64,000 bases of DNA from Candidatus Sphingomonas phytovorans (GTDB taxonomy: Bacteria > Pseudomonadota > Alphaproteobacteria > Sphingomonadales > Sphingomonadaceae): positions 4,094,501 to 4,158,500 of the forward strand of contig CP119314.1 in NCBI GenBank assembly GCA_029202385.1, written 5' to 3'. The notes beneath the pieces are model-generated. The model was not told where the DNA came from. It did no database searches and was given only the letters and a program-made list of their open reading frames with translations. Positions within the stretch are counted from its first letter, which is position 1. The number at the start of each line of letters is the position of its first letter. Positions 56,319-64,000 of this stretch are shown here, piece by piece. A program made the position numbers and the translations under genes.

Positions 56319-56705
56319 TCAGTGCGCGGCGCCTTCGCACATCCCGAACGACCGCGCGCGCCGAACGCCGCGAAGGCCATATCCGGCCGGCCGGGGCGCC
56401 GGTTCGGCATCATTGGCTGCGGGAAACATGAAGGCATTGTCGAGTGCCGCGCGATTGATGCCGTCCGGTGCCGAGCTGCAGGGGAATTTCGCTTTCAGTC
56501 CCTGGACGCTGCCTGCCTGCGCCAATGCGCGCTCCTTCAGGCGCTGCCCAACCGATTTGCGGACCGGCAGGCCGGCGACGATCTTGATCCAGCTGTTCCA
56601 GCTGATCCCGAGCCGCTGCATCACCTCCGCCTGCGATCCGACCAGCGGCTCCAGATCCTCCACCAGTTCGCGGTTGACGATGCACATTTCGGGTCGTCGC
56701 TGCAT
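56319..56705 (-). CDS. Small putative DNA-binding protein, 128 aa
   Basis: A 128-residue protein whose middle, SQAEVMQRLGISWNSWIKIV followed by GLPVRKSVGQRLKERALA, reads as a helix-turn-helix. The C-terminal third is low in complexity and carries FPAANDAEPAPRPAGYG. The start is placed at an ATG 48 codons inside a longer frame because residues before it (SSIGCGGHRVLEGDE) look non-coding. It may be a small regulator; no target is apparent. Confidence 0.6.
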   Translation of the reverse strand: MQRRPEMCIVNRELVEDLEPLVGSQAEVMQRLGISWNSWIKIVAGLPVRKSVGQRLKERALAQAGSVQGLKAKFPCSSAPDGINRAALDNAFMFPAANDAEPAPRPAGYGLRGVRRARSFGMCEGAAH

Positions 56706-57403
56706 GATGTCGTTCCTCGAAGAATGTCGTCGGCCCTGGGCGGGCCCGGTTTCGTCGCCCTCCAGAACGCGGTGGCCGCCGCATCCGATGGAAGACATTC
56801 CGACCTTATCGAGGGGGCATGTCTCCCCCGGCAAACCTCTCCGAAACATACTGCAGTTATGACAGCTTATCTATACACTATTGTTGCAGCGCAGCCGGCG
56901 CAGGTCCCGTAAAGAACTCCGGCTATCCGGTATAAACTCACAATATACTATAGGATGCGGGTGCTCATCCTGCTCCAGATAATGGTGTCTCCCCATCTTG
57001 CCCCGCGATGCTTCAATCCCGTGCCGAACAGGCCGGGCGCGATGGTTGATATCAGATCGCGATTGCCGTTTCTCATCAATTGAGCGCGACATGAGGCCCT
57101 TGCGCGTGAAGTTCATGCGCAAACACCTGAATCCTGCAGGATTCTTGCGCCATAATCCCGCCGGGCAGCGGAAAGCGATTCGCGGGCGACGGCGGTGCTG
57201 CCGGGGCCGGTGACCAGCCTGGGTGGAACGCGATCATCTTGCCGCATTGCTGCGCAAGCTGACTCTCGGCCTCTGAGCACATCTCGGGGGGCGTCCTGAT
57301 TCAACGGCGCTCCAATCCGGTCCATCACCGTGACGGGATGGGGTCGAAGGCCAGGCTGGCCGTCTGATCGGATCATCCCGTTCACTGACCCGGGGAAACC
57401 GAC
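56706..57403. other. Intergenic stretch without recognisable genes
   Basis: No open frame in these 698 bases shows signal peptides, domains or the codon bias of its neighbours. The stretch 56860-56960 is rich in A and T for this genome (for example CTTATCTATACACTATTGTT), and GAATCCTGCAGGATTC at 57129-57144 is a perfect 16-base palindrome. It separates the putative DNA-binding gene from the M15 peptidase gene. Confidence 0.6.
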
Positions 57404-57856
57404 ATGGCGCGCACGAGACTGACCGAACATTTCTTCCTCGACGAATTCCTCGTGTCCGACACTGCTGATCGATGCGGCATCGCCAACACGCCGACCGCCG
57501 ATCATCTCGCCAATATCGGCAAGCTCCTGGCGCCCGGTCTCGAAAAGGCGCGGTCGATCCTGGGCGCGCGCGCGATCGTCATCACCTCGGCCTATCGCAA
57601 TCCGACGATCAACCGGATCGTCGGGGGCACCGCCACCTCGGCGCACCCAAAGGGCTATGCCGCCGATATCCGCGTTGCCGGGCTGAGTCCTGCCGCCGTC
57701 GCCCGGGCGCTCGCGGCGAGCGGGCTGAAGTTCGATCAGCTCATCCTCGAGACGAGCCGTGCCGTCGTCCATGTCTCGTTCGATCCCCGGTTGCGCGGGG
57801 AGGTGAAGACACAGGCCGGTGGACCGGGCACGGCGATCGTCGACGGCCTGCGATAG
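57404..57856 (+). CDS. M15-family D,D-/D-Ala-D-Ala-type peptidase (endolysin-like)
   Basis: A 150-residue protein of the peptidase M15 type, which cleaves D-Ala-containing crosslinks in peptidoglycan. The zinc site is visible as SAHPKGYAADIRVAGLSPAA (His-x6-Asp) and VVHVSFDP (second His). The start TEHFFLDEFLVSDTA and RNPTINRIVGGTATS segment match phage-lysin-like M15A proteins. There is no signal peptide, so it may be released by lysis or act on cytosolic wall fragments. It is an isolated gene, not within a prophage. Confidence 0.87.
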   Translation: MARTRLTEHFFLDEFLVSDTADRCGIANTPTADHLANIGKLLAPGLEKARSILGARAIVITSAYRNPTINRIVGGTATSAHPKGYAADIRVAGLSPAAVARALAASGLKFDQLILETSRAVVHVSFDPRLRGEVKTQAGGPGTAIVDGLR

Positions 57857-58014
57857 GGCCTGGAACAGCCATGCGCGAAGGCGCCGAATCGGCGCCGGTT
57901 CCGCTATCGGCGCGGGCGGATTCTGCAGCATGAAGCGCGGGCGGGAAGTCGACGGAATGGCGCGCTGAGTCGCCGTCCTCGGCTTCGGGAACGCCATCGT
58001 GGAGGGGCAGCGTC

Positions 58015-59511
58015 ATGGACAACAGCAGCGCGGACGGGCCGGTGAAGAATCCGACCTATATGGCCGATATCCGTCAGTTCTTCACTGATTACGACATCGC
58101 CCATATGGGGCCCAAGGGGATCGATCTTTCCTCCTATGACGGCGTGAAGAAGAACGCGCCGACCATCTATATCCACACCCGCCAGCCCGATGGCGACATG
58201 CCGCCGGATCCCTATCCGAAATGGACGGCGGACATGTCGGCGACCTTCTACAACTGGATCATGAACGGCTATCCGATGGGGGCCGCGGTGGCGGCCGCCC
58301 CGTCGGTGCGGGTGCTGAGCGAGCGCGCCACCGGCCGCGTCCGCAAGAATGTCGACAGCCTGAGCCCGGATGAGGTGACCGCCCTCACCAATGCCTTCAA
58401 GGGCCTGATGGCGATCGATCCGGGCACCAATGGCAGCTATTATGCGCTGGCCGGCATCCACGGACTGCCGCAGACCAACTGCCTGCATCACGAGCCGCGA
58501 TTCAACCCCTGGCACCGCGAATATCTGCGCGTGTTCGAGGATGCGCTGCGGTCGGTGCCGGGCTGTGGCGACGTCACCATTCCATACTGGGACATGTCGA
58601 CACCGGTGCCCGCTTTGCTCAAGCAGCCGCCGTTCGACCAATATGTCGTGCCGGTCAATCTCGGCCCGGGCTACGGCGCGAACTACACCACCACGCGCTA
58701 TCCCGATGCGACGATCGCCTCGAACCTGCAGGAGAATGATTTCTTCGGGAACACCGCGACCTCGCTCCAGCAGACCCGGTTCGGCCATTACGGCGTCGAC
58801 GGCTATCAGGATTTCTCGATCGCCGCGCATGACGGCGGCCACATGTCGGTCGGCGATACGATGGCCGATCAGAATGTCGCGTCGTTCGATCCGATCTTCT
58901 GGTTCTACCATTGCAACCTCGACCGGCTGTGGTGGAAATGGCAGACCCTGGTGGGTGCGACGACGCTCGCTGGCTTCAAATCGACCATGTCGTCGTCGGA
59001 TCAATATTGGCTCTCGCCGCCGTTCAGCACGCTTCCCGCGACCCCGGCCTGGTCGGTGACGGCGGATCAGACGATCGAGCAGACCGACATCAGCTATGAC
59101 ACGCTCGACACCGGTGCCGAGGCGGCGGCGCCGCCCCAGCTCGAGAACAGGGTCGGCAGCATCGACGCGGAGCGCAGCTTCACCATCAGGAGCTCCGCGC
59201 CGGTCTCGGTGCGGGTCAAGGATATCGACCGGCTCAACATCCCCGGCTCGTTCCAGGTCCACCTGCTTGCCGATGGACAGACGATCGCGACACGGGCCTT
59301 CTTCCAGCCGGCGACGCCACGCAACTGCGCCAATTGCCGCGATCACGGCCTGATCAACGTCAATTTCCGCGTCGATCAGGACAAGATTCTCGATCGCAAG
59401 CTGACGGTCGAGATCACCGTTCCGTCGCAGCACGAGGCCGGAACTGAATTCCCGCTGTCGCAGGCAGGCAATCCGACGATCAACGCGCGGCTGCTGCTCG
59501 AGGACGAATAG
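58015..59511 (+). CDS. Tyrosinase family copper protein
   Basis: A 498-residue tyrosinase-like protein with both copper sites. The first is in HGLPQTNCLHHEPRFNPWHR (CuA), the second in SIAAHDGGHMSVGDTMADQN and FDPIFWFYHCNLDRLWWKWQ (CuB). The C-terminal domain (QLENRVGSIDAERSFTIRSS onward) resembles the shielding domain of plant polyphenol oxidases and hemocyanins. No signal peptide or Tat motif is seen, so it is probably intracellular or needs a separate carrier. It oxidises phenols to quinones. The upstream M15 gene and downstream VOC gene give no pathway clue. Confidence 0.9.
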   Translation: MDNSSADGPVKNPTYMADIRQFFTDYDIAHMGPKGIDLSSYDGVKKNAPTIYIHTRQPDGDMPPDPYPKWTADMSATFYNWIMNGYPMGAAVAAAPSVRVLSERATGRVRKNVDSLSPDEVTALTNAFKGLMAIDPGTNGSYYALAGIHGLPQTNCLHHEPRFNPWHREYLRVFEDALRSVPGCGDVTIPYWDMSTPVPALLKQPPFDQYVVPVNLGPGYGANYTTTRYPDATIASNLQENDFFGNTATSLQQTRFGHYGVDGYQDFSIAAHDGGHMSVGDTMADQNVASFDPIFWFYHCNLDRLWWKWQTLVGATTLAGFKSTMSSSDQYWLSPPFSTLPATPAWSVTADQTIEQTDISYDTLDTGAEAAAPPQLENRVGSIDAERSFTIRSSAPVSVRVKDIDRLNIPGSFQVHLLADGQTIATRAFFQPATPRNCANCRDHGLINVNFRVDQDKILDRKLTVEITVPSQHEAGTEFPLSQAGNPTINARLLLEDE

Positions 59512-59565
59512 CGGATGACGGGTGGCTCGATGGATCGGGCGGCCTGATCGGGTTTGGAGGGGGGC

Positions 59566-59599
59566 GGGGCCGGCGCATGTTCGCCGGCCCCGATTCTTT
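59566..59599 (+). terminator. Intrinsic terminator after the tyrosinase
   Basis: A perfect 10-bp stem GGGGCCGGCG/CGCCGGCCCC with a 6-base loop is followed by GATTCTTTG, 55 bases after the tyrosinase stop. The T run is interrupted, so it is of moderate strength. Confidence 0.7.
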
Positions 59600-59754
59600 G
59601 CCGCCGAGCCCCGTCGGCGGCGGAAACCCCCTTTCCGCGTGGACAGGAAGCGCGGCCCATGGAGAATCCTGCTCCGGATCGGCGGTAATTATTGGCACGG
59701 GCGACCATGGCCGTCACAGGATCGGGGAACAGCCCCCAGCCGCGGAATCAGCCG

Positions 59755-60162
59755 ATGCACCAGTCCCTCGCCCATATCGCCCTGGTCGTTCGCGACTATG
59801 ACGAAGCGCTCGCTTTCTATGTCGGCACGCTTGGATTCACGCTGGTCGAGGACAGCTACCAGCCAGCCCAGGACAAGCGCTGGGTCGTCGTTGCGCCGCC
59901 CGGTGCCGCGCCCGGTGACACCTCCCTGCTGCTCGCCCGCGCCGCCACGCCTGAACAGGCCGCGTTCGTTGGGGACCAGGCTGGCGGGCGGGTCTTCCTG
60001 TTCCTCGCGACTGACGATTTCGCGCGGGATCACGGAGCGATGCTGGAAAAGGGCGTGGTGTTCGTGCGGGAGCCCCGTGTGGAAGCCTATGGTACCGTCG
60101 CCGTGTTCAGCGATCTGTACGGCAATCTCTGGGATCTCATCGAGTTCGCCCGGAAACCCTGA
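59755..60162 (+). CDS. VOC family (glyoxalase-like) protein
   Basis: A 135-residue protein of the vicinal-oxygen-chelate fold: SLAHIALVVRDYDEALAFYV, then RWVVVAPPGAAPGDTSLLLA and the closing VAVFSDLYGNLWDLIEFA. Members include glyoxalase I, dioxygenases and antibiotic-binding proteins; metal ligands (the His at HIALVV and the terminal Glu) are retained. The ATG at 59755 begins at the fold; upstream ATG codons add an unrelated tail. Confidence 0.88.
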   Translation: MHQSLAHIALVVRDYDEALAFYVGTLGFTLVEDSYQPAQDKRWVVVAPPGAAPGDTSLLLARAATPEQAAFVGDQAGGRVFLFLATDDFARDHGAMLEKGVVFVREPRVEAYGTVAVFSDLYGNLWDLIEFARKP

Positions 60163-60268
60163 CTCGATTTACCACCGAATCCGTTCAATTCCCGCACCAT
60201 CGCGACAGCAATCCTGTCTAATCGCGTTTGGATCAGGGGGCCAAGACGGACCCGGGGGAACGAAGTCG

Positions 60269-60766
60269 ATGAGCGCCGCGCCCAGCATCGCCGATCGCCT
60301 GCTCTACGCCTATGAACAATGGCACGAGACCCGGGGGCAAAGTGCTGACCTTTTCCTTGATCTGCTCGCCGACGATGTGCGGCTGCGTTCGGTGCTCAAT
60401 CCGCCCGAGCTCCATCCCCTGGCCGATGCGCGCGTGGGGATCGATCGCGCGCGCGACTATCTGACCTCGCTGACCGTCACGATGGAAATGATCGATTCCC
60501 CGACTCATCAACTGATCGTCGACGGCGACACGATCGTCTGGGTGGGGAGCTGTCGCTGGCGCGATCGCAGGACCGGGCGCGAGATCGCGACGCCCAAGGT
60601 CGACATATGGCATTTCCAGGGCGGCAAATGCGTCAGCCTGATGGAGATGTACGATACGCTCGGCTTCGCCCGCCTCAGCGGGTTGGTCGGGGGCACCGGT
60701 CGGGCCGCCCCGGATCAGGTCGGGCACGCAGACCAGCTTACGCCCCATCCCCTCGTCCCCATGTGA
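60269..60766 (+). CDS. NTF2-like/SnoaL-type protein
   Basis: A 165-residue protein with the cone-shaped NTF2/SnoaL-like pattern: DRLLYAYEQWHETRGQSADL, FLDLLADDVRLRSVLNPPE, then DTIVWVGSCRWRDRRTGREI and ATPKVDIWHFQGGKCVSLM. Such folds act as small-molecule isomerases, hydrolases or binding proteins. The ATG at 60269 has GGGGGAA upstream. It follows the VOC gene on the same strand by about 105 bases. Confidence 0.83.
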   Translation: MSAAPSIADRLLYAYEQWHETRGQSADLFLDLLADDVRLRSVLNPPELHPLADARVGIDRARDYLTSLTVTMEMIDSPTHQLIVDGDTIVWVGSCRWRDRRTGREIATPKVDIWHFQGGKCVSLMEMYDTLGFARLSGLVGGTGRAAPDQVGHADQLTPHPLVPM

Positions 60767-60852
60767 CGAGCGACATCGGCTGACGGAATCGGGATTCGAC
60801 AAGGCTTTTGAACTGGAACATAAGAAGAACATTCCTATGCGAGTCGCGTGGT

Positions 60853-61485
60853 ATGTTTTTCGAACGATCGGATCGCCTGCTTTTTCTGCTCCGGCCACCC
60901 GCGCCGGTCGCCCGGCATATCGACCGGGAACGGCGGCTCCTCGCCCTCGGGAAACCGGTCAGGACCGACTATCTCCACATAACGCTGTGCAAGCTGGATT
61001 TCCCCCGCCTGCCGGGCTGGGTCGTTCCGCTGATGCGATCGATCGGCGATTCGATCCTGATTTCCCCTTTCGGGATCGCGGTGGATCGAATGACTGGCAG
61101 CGAGAAATCTGTCCTGCTCCGTCCGAGCGAACGGATCGATGCATTGTTCGCTCTGCAGGGGCGGATCGCCGCGGCAATGGCGCGCGTCGATCGGCTGCGG
61201 GGGCATGCCTATCGCTTCAAGCCGCATATCACGCTTGCCTATCGCAAGGGCGAGTCGTTCGACTGGGAGATCGAACCGATTAGCTGGCGGGTGGAAGAAC
61301 TGTTGCTGGTGCACAGCAAGGTCGGCCTGACGGAGCATGTCGTGCTCGATCGGTGGCCGCTGGCCGGCGCGTCATCAATCCAGGGGCGGCAACGCCCAGT
61401 CGATCGGCTTCTGTCCATGGCTTTCGAGAAAAGCATTCGCCTTGGAGAAATGCCGGCATCCGAAGAAGCCGTTATGCGCCGATAG
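60853..61485 (+). CDS. 2'-5' RNA ligase family (2H) protein
   Basis: A 210-residue protein of the 2H phosphoesterase superfamily with both catalytic His-x-Thr motifs, [12 protein letters not shown] near residue 48 and [12 protein letters not shown] in the second half. 2H proteins cleave 2',3'-cyclic phosphates or join 2'-5' RNA ends. The ATG at 60853 is preferred over a TTG 15 codons upstream. Its last 111 bases overlap the 3' end of ung on the other strand. Confidence 0.87.
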   Translation: MFFERSDRLLFLLRPPAPVARHIDRERRLLALGKPVRTDYLHITLCKLDFPRLPGWVVPLMRSIGDSILISPFGIAVDRMTGSEKSVLLRPSERIDALFALQGRIAAAMARVDRLRGHAYRFKPHITLAYRKGESFDWEIEPISWRVEELLLVHSKVGLTEHVVLDRWPLAGASSIQGRQRPVDRLLSMAFEKSIRLGEMPASEEAVMRR

Positions 61486-62076
61486 CGGGGAGGGATGGGC
61501 GGCCTTCAGCACGAGATGCCGCCCGCCGCGATCCACGCTGTCGACGAAGGCGGCCTTTTTCTGGGCGTAGCTGCCCCACAGGATGAACACGACCGGTTCG
61601 GGCTTCGCGTTGACCAGGCGGATGACGGCGTCGGTGAACTTCTCCCATCCCCGGTCGCGGTGCGAGGCCGCCATGCCCATCTGCACCGTCAGCACCGAAT
61701 TGAGCAGCAGCACACCCTGTTTCGCCCAATGTTCGAGAAAGCCATGGCGCGCGGGCTGGATGCCGAGATCGCTCGCCATTTCCTTGTACATATTGACCAG
61801 GCTCGGCGGCGGCCGGACGCCGGGTTGAACCGAGAAGCACAGGCCATGCGCCTGTCCTTCGCCATGATAGGGGTCCTGCCCAAGGATCACGACTCGGACA
61901 TCCTCGAGCGCGGTCAGGTCGAGCGCGCGGAACCACTCCTTGCCCTTGGGGAAGATGCGTTTGCCGGCTGCCTTCTCGGCGACCAGATAGGTCTTGAGCG
62001 CCGCCATATAGGGGCTGTCGAATTCGGGCTTGAGCGGCTCGAGCCAGCTCGGATGGAGTTTGACGCCGTCGCTCAT
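61375..62076 (-). CDS. ung: Uracil-DNA glycosylase, family 1
   Basis: Ung of 233 residues removes uracil from DNA. The catalytic motif [34 protein letters not shown] and the DNA-intercalation loop [14 protein letters not shown] are all present. The ATG at 62076 starts the family-length protein; 27 extra upstream codons are not conserved-looking. Its 3' end overlaps the 2H gene by 111 bases on the opposite strand. The Nth-like gene lies 32 bases upstream on the same strand. Confidence 0.95.
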   Translation of the reverse strand: MSDGVKLHPSWLEPLKPEFDSPYMAALKTYLVAEKAAGKRIFPKGKEWFRALDLTALEDVRVVILGQDPYHGEGQAHGLCFSVQPGVRPPPSLVNMYKEMASDLGIQPARHGFLEHWAKQGVLLLNSVLTVQMGMAASHRDRGWEKFTDAVIRLVNAKPEPVVFILWGSYAQKKAAFVDSVDRGGRHLVLKAAHPSPLSAHNGFFGCRHFSKANAFLESHGQKPIDWALPPLD

Positions 62077-62108
62077 CGGCCCGGCATGTCCGAACGCGGC
62101 GGGACCTG

Positions 62109-62792
62109 TCAATCGCCGCGTGACGGGCAGTCGTCGGCGATCGGACAGGCGGCGCAAACCGGCGCATCGAACCGGCAGATTCGTTGTCCCAGCCGCTTGA
62201 TGCCGAAATGCAGCAGCAGGAAATCGTTGCCGCGCCAGGCCGGCATCGCCGCGGTGACCGCCTCGCTTGCGGTGCGCGCGTCGGCAGACGCCGGCACGAA
62301 ACCGAGCCGGTGGAGCACACGCAGCACATGGCTGTCGACGATCAGCACCGGCCGCGCGAGCGTGCTGGCATTGAGGGTCGACGCGGCGACCTTGCGGCCG
62401 ACGCCGGGCAATCGTTCAAGCCATGCCAGTGCCGGGGCGAGGGGCAGGCCGCCCAGAAAGTCGAGGTTGAAGTCGGGCCGCTCGCGCCCGATCCGGCGCA
62501 ACGCCGCGACCAGCCAGTCCGCCTTGGCGCGGGCGAAGGTCACGTCGGCGATCACCGCCTCGACCGTTCCTGGTTCGGCTGCGGCGATGCCGGCGGCTGA
62601 CCCGAAACGCGCGCGCAGCCGATGATAGGCGGTGAGCGAGACGGCATCGCGCGTCCGTCCGCTGATCAGCGACTTCACCAGTTGCCCGATCGGCTTGCGG
62701 CGTGTCGTCAGGTCAACGCCGTCGAGCAGTGGCGCAAGCTTGTCACGCCACTGCGCAATGTCTCCGGCGACGAAGTCGAAGCTCTGCTGCAT
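62109..62792 (-). CDS. Endonuclease III-like HhH-GPD DNA glycosylase
   Basis: A 227-residue member of the Nth superfamily with the helix-hairpin-helix [15 protein letters not shown] containing the catalytic Lys, the catalytic Asp in [14 protein letters not shown], and a [4Fe-4S] cluster loop [18 protein letters not shown] (C-x6-C-x2-C-x5-C). It excises oxidised or mismatched bases. The start is ATG at 62792 (MQQSFDF); ten upstream codons look non-coding. It is followed by ung in the same direction, giving a two-gene base-excision-repair unit. Confidence 0.92.
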   Translation of the reverse strand: MQQSFDFVAGDIAQWRDKLAPLLDGVDLTTRRKPIGQLVKSLISGRTRDAVSLTAYHRLRARFGSAAGIAAAEPGTVEAVIADVTFARAKADWLVAALRRIGRERPDFNLDFLGGLPLAPALAWLERLPGVGRKVAASTLNASTLARPVLIVDSHVLRVLHRLGFVPASADARTASEAVTAAMPAWRGNDFLLLHFGIKRLGQRICRFDAPVCAACPIADDCPSRGD

Positions 62793-62969
62793 GGTGCTCA
62801 ATATGAAACATATGATGAACAAATGAAAGGGCGTTGCGCCATTCGGGAATCATGCTGATCGAGATCAAGTTGTTGATATACTGTGCAACCTTGCCACTCG
62901 GGTCACGTTCCTGTGCTGCCGATCCATCGCATCCCGCGCCCGGACAGGCCAGTATCGAGGAAATGCAGC

Positions 62970-63497
62970 ATGGGACTCTTCACCAAGGATATCGAGACGC
63001 TCGACGACCTGTTCGTGCACACGCTGCAGGACATTTACTATGCCGAGCACCAGATCACCAAAGCGTTGCCGAAGATGATCGAGAAGGCTAGCGCGCCAGA
63101 TCTCAAGACTGGCTTCGAAACGCATCTGCGCGAGACCGAGGGGCAGATCGCGCGGCTCGAACAGGTCTTCCGGATGCACGGTCACGAGCCCAGGGCAGTC
63201 ACCTGTCCGGCGATCGACGGCATCATCAAGGAAACGAACGAGATCGCCGGCGATATCACCGACAAGGTAGTGCTTGACGCGGCGCTGGTCGCGGCCGCGC
63301 AGGCGGTCGAGCATTACGAGATCACGCGCTACGGCACGCTGATTGCCTGGGCGAAGCAACTCGGCCGCGCCGATTGCGCAGGCGTGCTCGCCGAGACCCT
63401 CGCCGAAGAAAAGGCGACTGACGAGAAACTCACCAGGATCGCTGAGAGCAGGATCAACGCCCAGGCCGAAATGGGGGCCGAGCCGGCCGACGCCTGA
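62970..63497 (+). CDS. DUF892 ferritin-like stress protein (YciE/YciF type)
   Basis: A 175-residue protein with a DUF892 domain: MGLFTKDIETLDDLFVHTLQ, IYYAEHQITKALPKMIEKA and AVEHYEITRYGTLIAWAK. Iron ligands (E-x-x-H pairs) are present on the helices. The family is induced by osmotic and general stress. ATG at 62970 with GAGGAA upstream; upstream readings lack coding features. It diverges from the glycosylase operon. Confidence 0.9.
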   Translation: MGLFTKDIETLDDLFVHTLQDIYYAEHQITKALPKMIEKASAPDLKTGFETHLRETEGQIARLEQVFRMHGHEPRAVTCPAIDGIIKETNEIAGDITDKVVLDAALVAAAQAVEHYEITRYGTLIAWAKQLGRADCAGVLAETLAEEKATDEKLTRIAESRINAQAEMGAEPADA

Positions 63498-63507
63498 CAG
63501 GCGCGGG

Positions 63508-63536
63508 GGCGCGGGCCGGCGTTGCCGGTCCGCGCC
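63508..63536. terminator. GC-rich hairpin between convergent genes
   Basis: GGCGCGGGCCGGC and GCCGGTCCGCGCC form a 13-bp stem with one G-T wobble and a GTT loop, just after the DUF892 stop and reaching the stop of the convergent PhnA-like gene. There is no T run, so it may be a bidirectional transcription barrier or only a chance structure. Confidence 0.4.
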
Positions 63537-63844
63537 TATCGCTTGCGCACGAACTCGGCGCGCAGCACCAGGCCCTTGATGCCATCGTAACGACAGTCGA
63601 TCTCCTGCGGATCGCCGGTTAGTCGGATCGACCTGATCAGCGTGCCCCGCTTGAGCGTCTGGCCCGCGCCCTTGACGGCCAGGTCCTTGATCAGGGTGAC
63701 CTGATCGCCATCGGCGAGCAGGTTGCCTACCGAATCGCGGACTTCGATCGTCTCCGCGCTGGCGGCACTCGCCAGCGCATCGGCAGCGCTTATCCATTCG
63801 CCGCTGGCTTCGTCATAGACGAAGGCGTCGTCGTCACTGGCCAT
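63536..63844 (-). CDS. PhnA-like protein, C-terminal domain only
   Basis: A 102-residue protein matching the C-terminal half of PhnA (YjdM): EVRDSVGNLLADGDQVTLIK, DLAVKGAGQTLKRGTLIRSI and DCRYDGIKGLVLRAEFVRK. The N-terminal zinc finger of full-length PhnA is missing and replaced by an acidic segment FVYDEASGEWISAADA. Despite its name, PhnA's role in phosphonate use is unproven. It is preceded on the same strand, 3 bases away, by the 42-residue basic protein. Confidence 0.85.
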   Translation of the reverse strand: MASDDDAFVYDEASGEWISAADALASAASAETIEVRDSVGNLLADGDQVTLIKDLAVKGAGQTLKRGTLIRSIRLTGDPQEIDCRYDGIKGLVLRAEFVRKR

Positions 63845-63847
63845 GGA

Positions 63848-63976
63848 TCAGCCTTTGAGCGTGGTTATTTCGACTGCCTTGCCCTTGCTCGATGGGTTCG
63901 AGGCGTTCTGCTTCGGGGCTTTTTCCGCTTTGGGCTTGCGGATTTCCTTGTTCGATTTTTTCTGGCCCTTGGCCAT
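63848..63976 (-). CDS. Small basic protein, 42 aa
   Basis: A 42-residue lysine-rich protein, MAKGQKKSNKEIRKPKAEKA at its start and KGKAVEITTLKG at its end. The composition, the AAGGA ribosome site and the 3-base spacing to the PhnA-like gene support a real gene. Proteins of this size and charge in related bacteria may bind nucleic acid or ribosomes; here that is only inference. Confidence 0.65.
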   Translation of the reverse strand: MAKGQKKSNKEIRKPKAEKAPKQNASNPSSKGKAVEITTLKG

Positions 63977-64000
63977 GGCGGCGGTTCCTTGCGGGCGGGT

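Noticed and set aside
57404..57856. Prophage remnant around the M15 endolysin-like gene
   Set aside because: No holin, structural, integrase or attachment-site sequence was seen on either side; a single endolysin-like gene is not enough.
57904..59433. 509-codon minus-strand frame
   Set aside because: Antisense to the tyrosinase gene; the plus strand has both copper sites and a matching terminator.

Overview
The window is high-GC chromosomal DNA from an alphaproteobacterium, most likely a Sphingomonas-like member of the Sphingomonadales. The grounds are the crtY-crtI-crtB carotenoid cluster, a hemC-hemD-HemX-like operon beside tsaD-gpsA, an SDHAF4-type small protein, CsbD, KTSC and DUF2007 small proteins, PII/AmtB behind a sigma-54 promoter, and frequent GTG/TTG starts with 4-bp start/stop overlaps. 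No rRNA, CRISPR array, transposase, integrase or phage block was seen. The species is not identified from sequence alone.

Layout. 0-6 kb: the 3' end of a UbiH-type monooxygenase; a minus-strand block (a CnoX-like chaperedoxin broken by frameshifts, a LON-domain protein, a hypothetical protein); tRNA-Gly(GCC) with its terminator; Ogt; CsbD and KTSC small proteins; and a cNMP-binding/glutaredoxin-like/thioredoxin-reductase-like fusion. 6-12 kb: a DUF72 protein, the hemC-hemD-HemX-like operon, and the divergent tsaD-gpsA-DUF1697 operon. 12-18 kb: a TCCCCTGTT repeat cluster, an SDHAF4-like protein, rsmB, rpe, a heparinase II/III-family protein and purH. 18-26 kb, minus strand: a polysaccharide flippase coupled to polA, a class A beta-lactamase-like lipoprotein, nadB and an ABC ATPase. 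26-32 kb, plus strand: a CHCC zinc-finger protein, tldD, DUF5996, a PNPOx-fold protein, DUF2007, then a sigma-54 promoter and glnK-amtB.

32-41 kb: a GMC oxidoreductase overlapping a fatty-acid-hydroxylase-superfamily protein, a DUF442/BLH phosphatase-like protein, recQ, GNAT, an Atm1-type ABC exporter and small hypothetical proteins. 40.5-47.4 kb: crtB, a LOG-family gene, a palindromic intergenic element, crtI and crtY; a GST and a TetR regulator diverging from a 13-bp inverted repeat; a second fatty-acid-hydroxylase-superfamily protein and a DUF2141 protein. 47.4-53.5 kb: MipA/OmpV, two paralogous Tat-exported ferritin-like proteins, a strong terminator, and a TPP riboswitch ahead of an uncharacterised membrane protein, thiC and a ferredoxin-like protein. 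53.6-64 kb: hypothetical and secreted proteins, an M15 peptidase, a tyrosinase, VOC and NTF2-like proteins, a 2H phosphoesterase, ung, an Nth-like glycosylase, a DUF892 ferritin-like protein, a PhnA-like protein and a 42-residue basic protein.

Most of the window is housekeeping (heme, purine, NAD, thiamine, glycerol-phosphate, DNA repair, nitrogen sensing) with pigment and stress functions mixed in. No clear new multi-gene defence or biosynthetic system was found. The best leads are the riboswitch-controlled membrane protein ahead of thiC, the ferritin-like pair in which one copy has lost its metal ligands, the redox fusion that lacks cysteine pairs in both redox modules, the repeat clusters, and a chaperedoxin gene carrying seven apparent single-base insertions.
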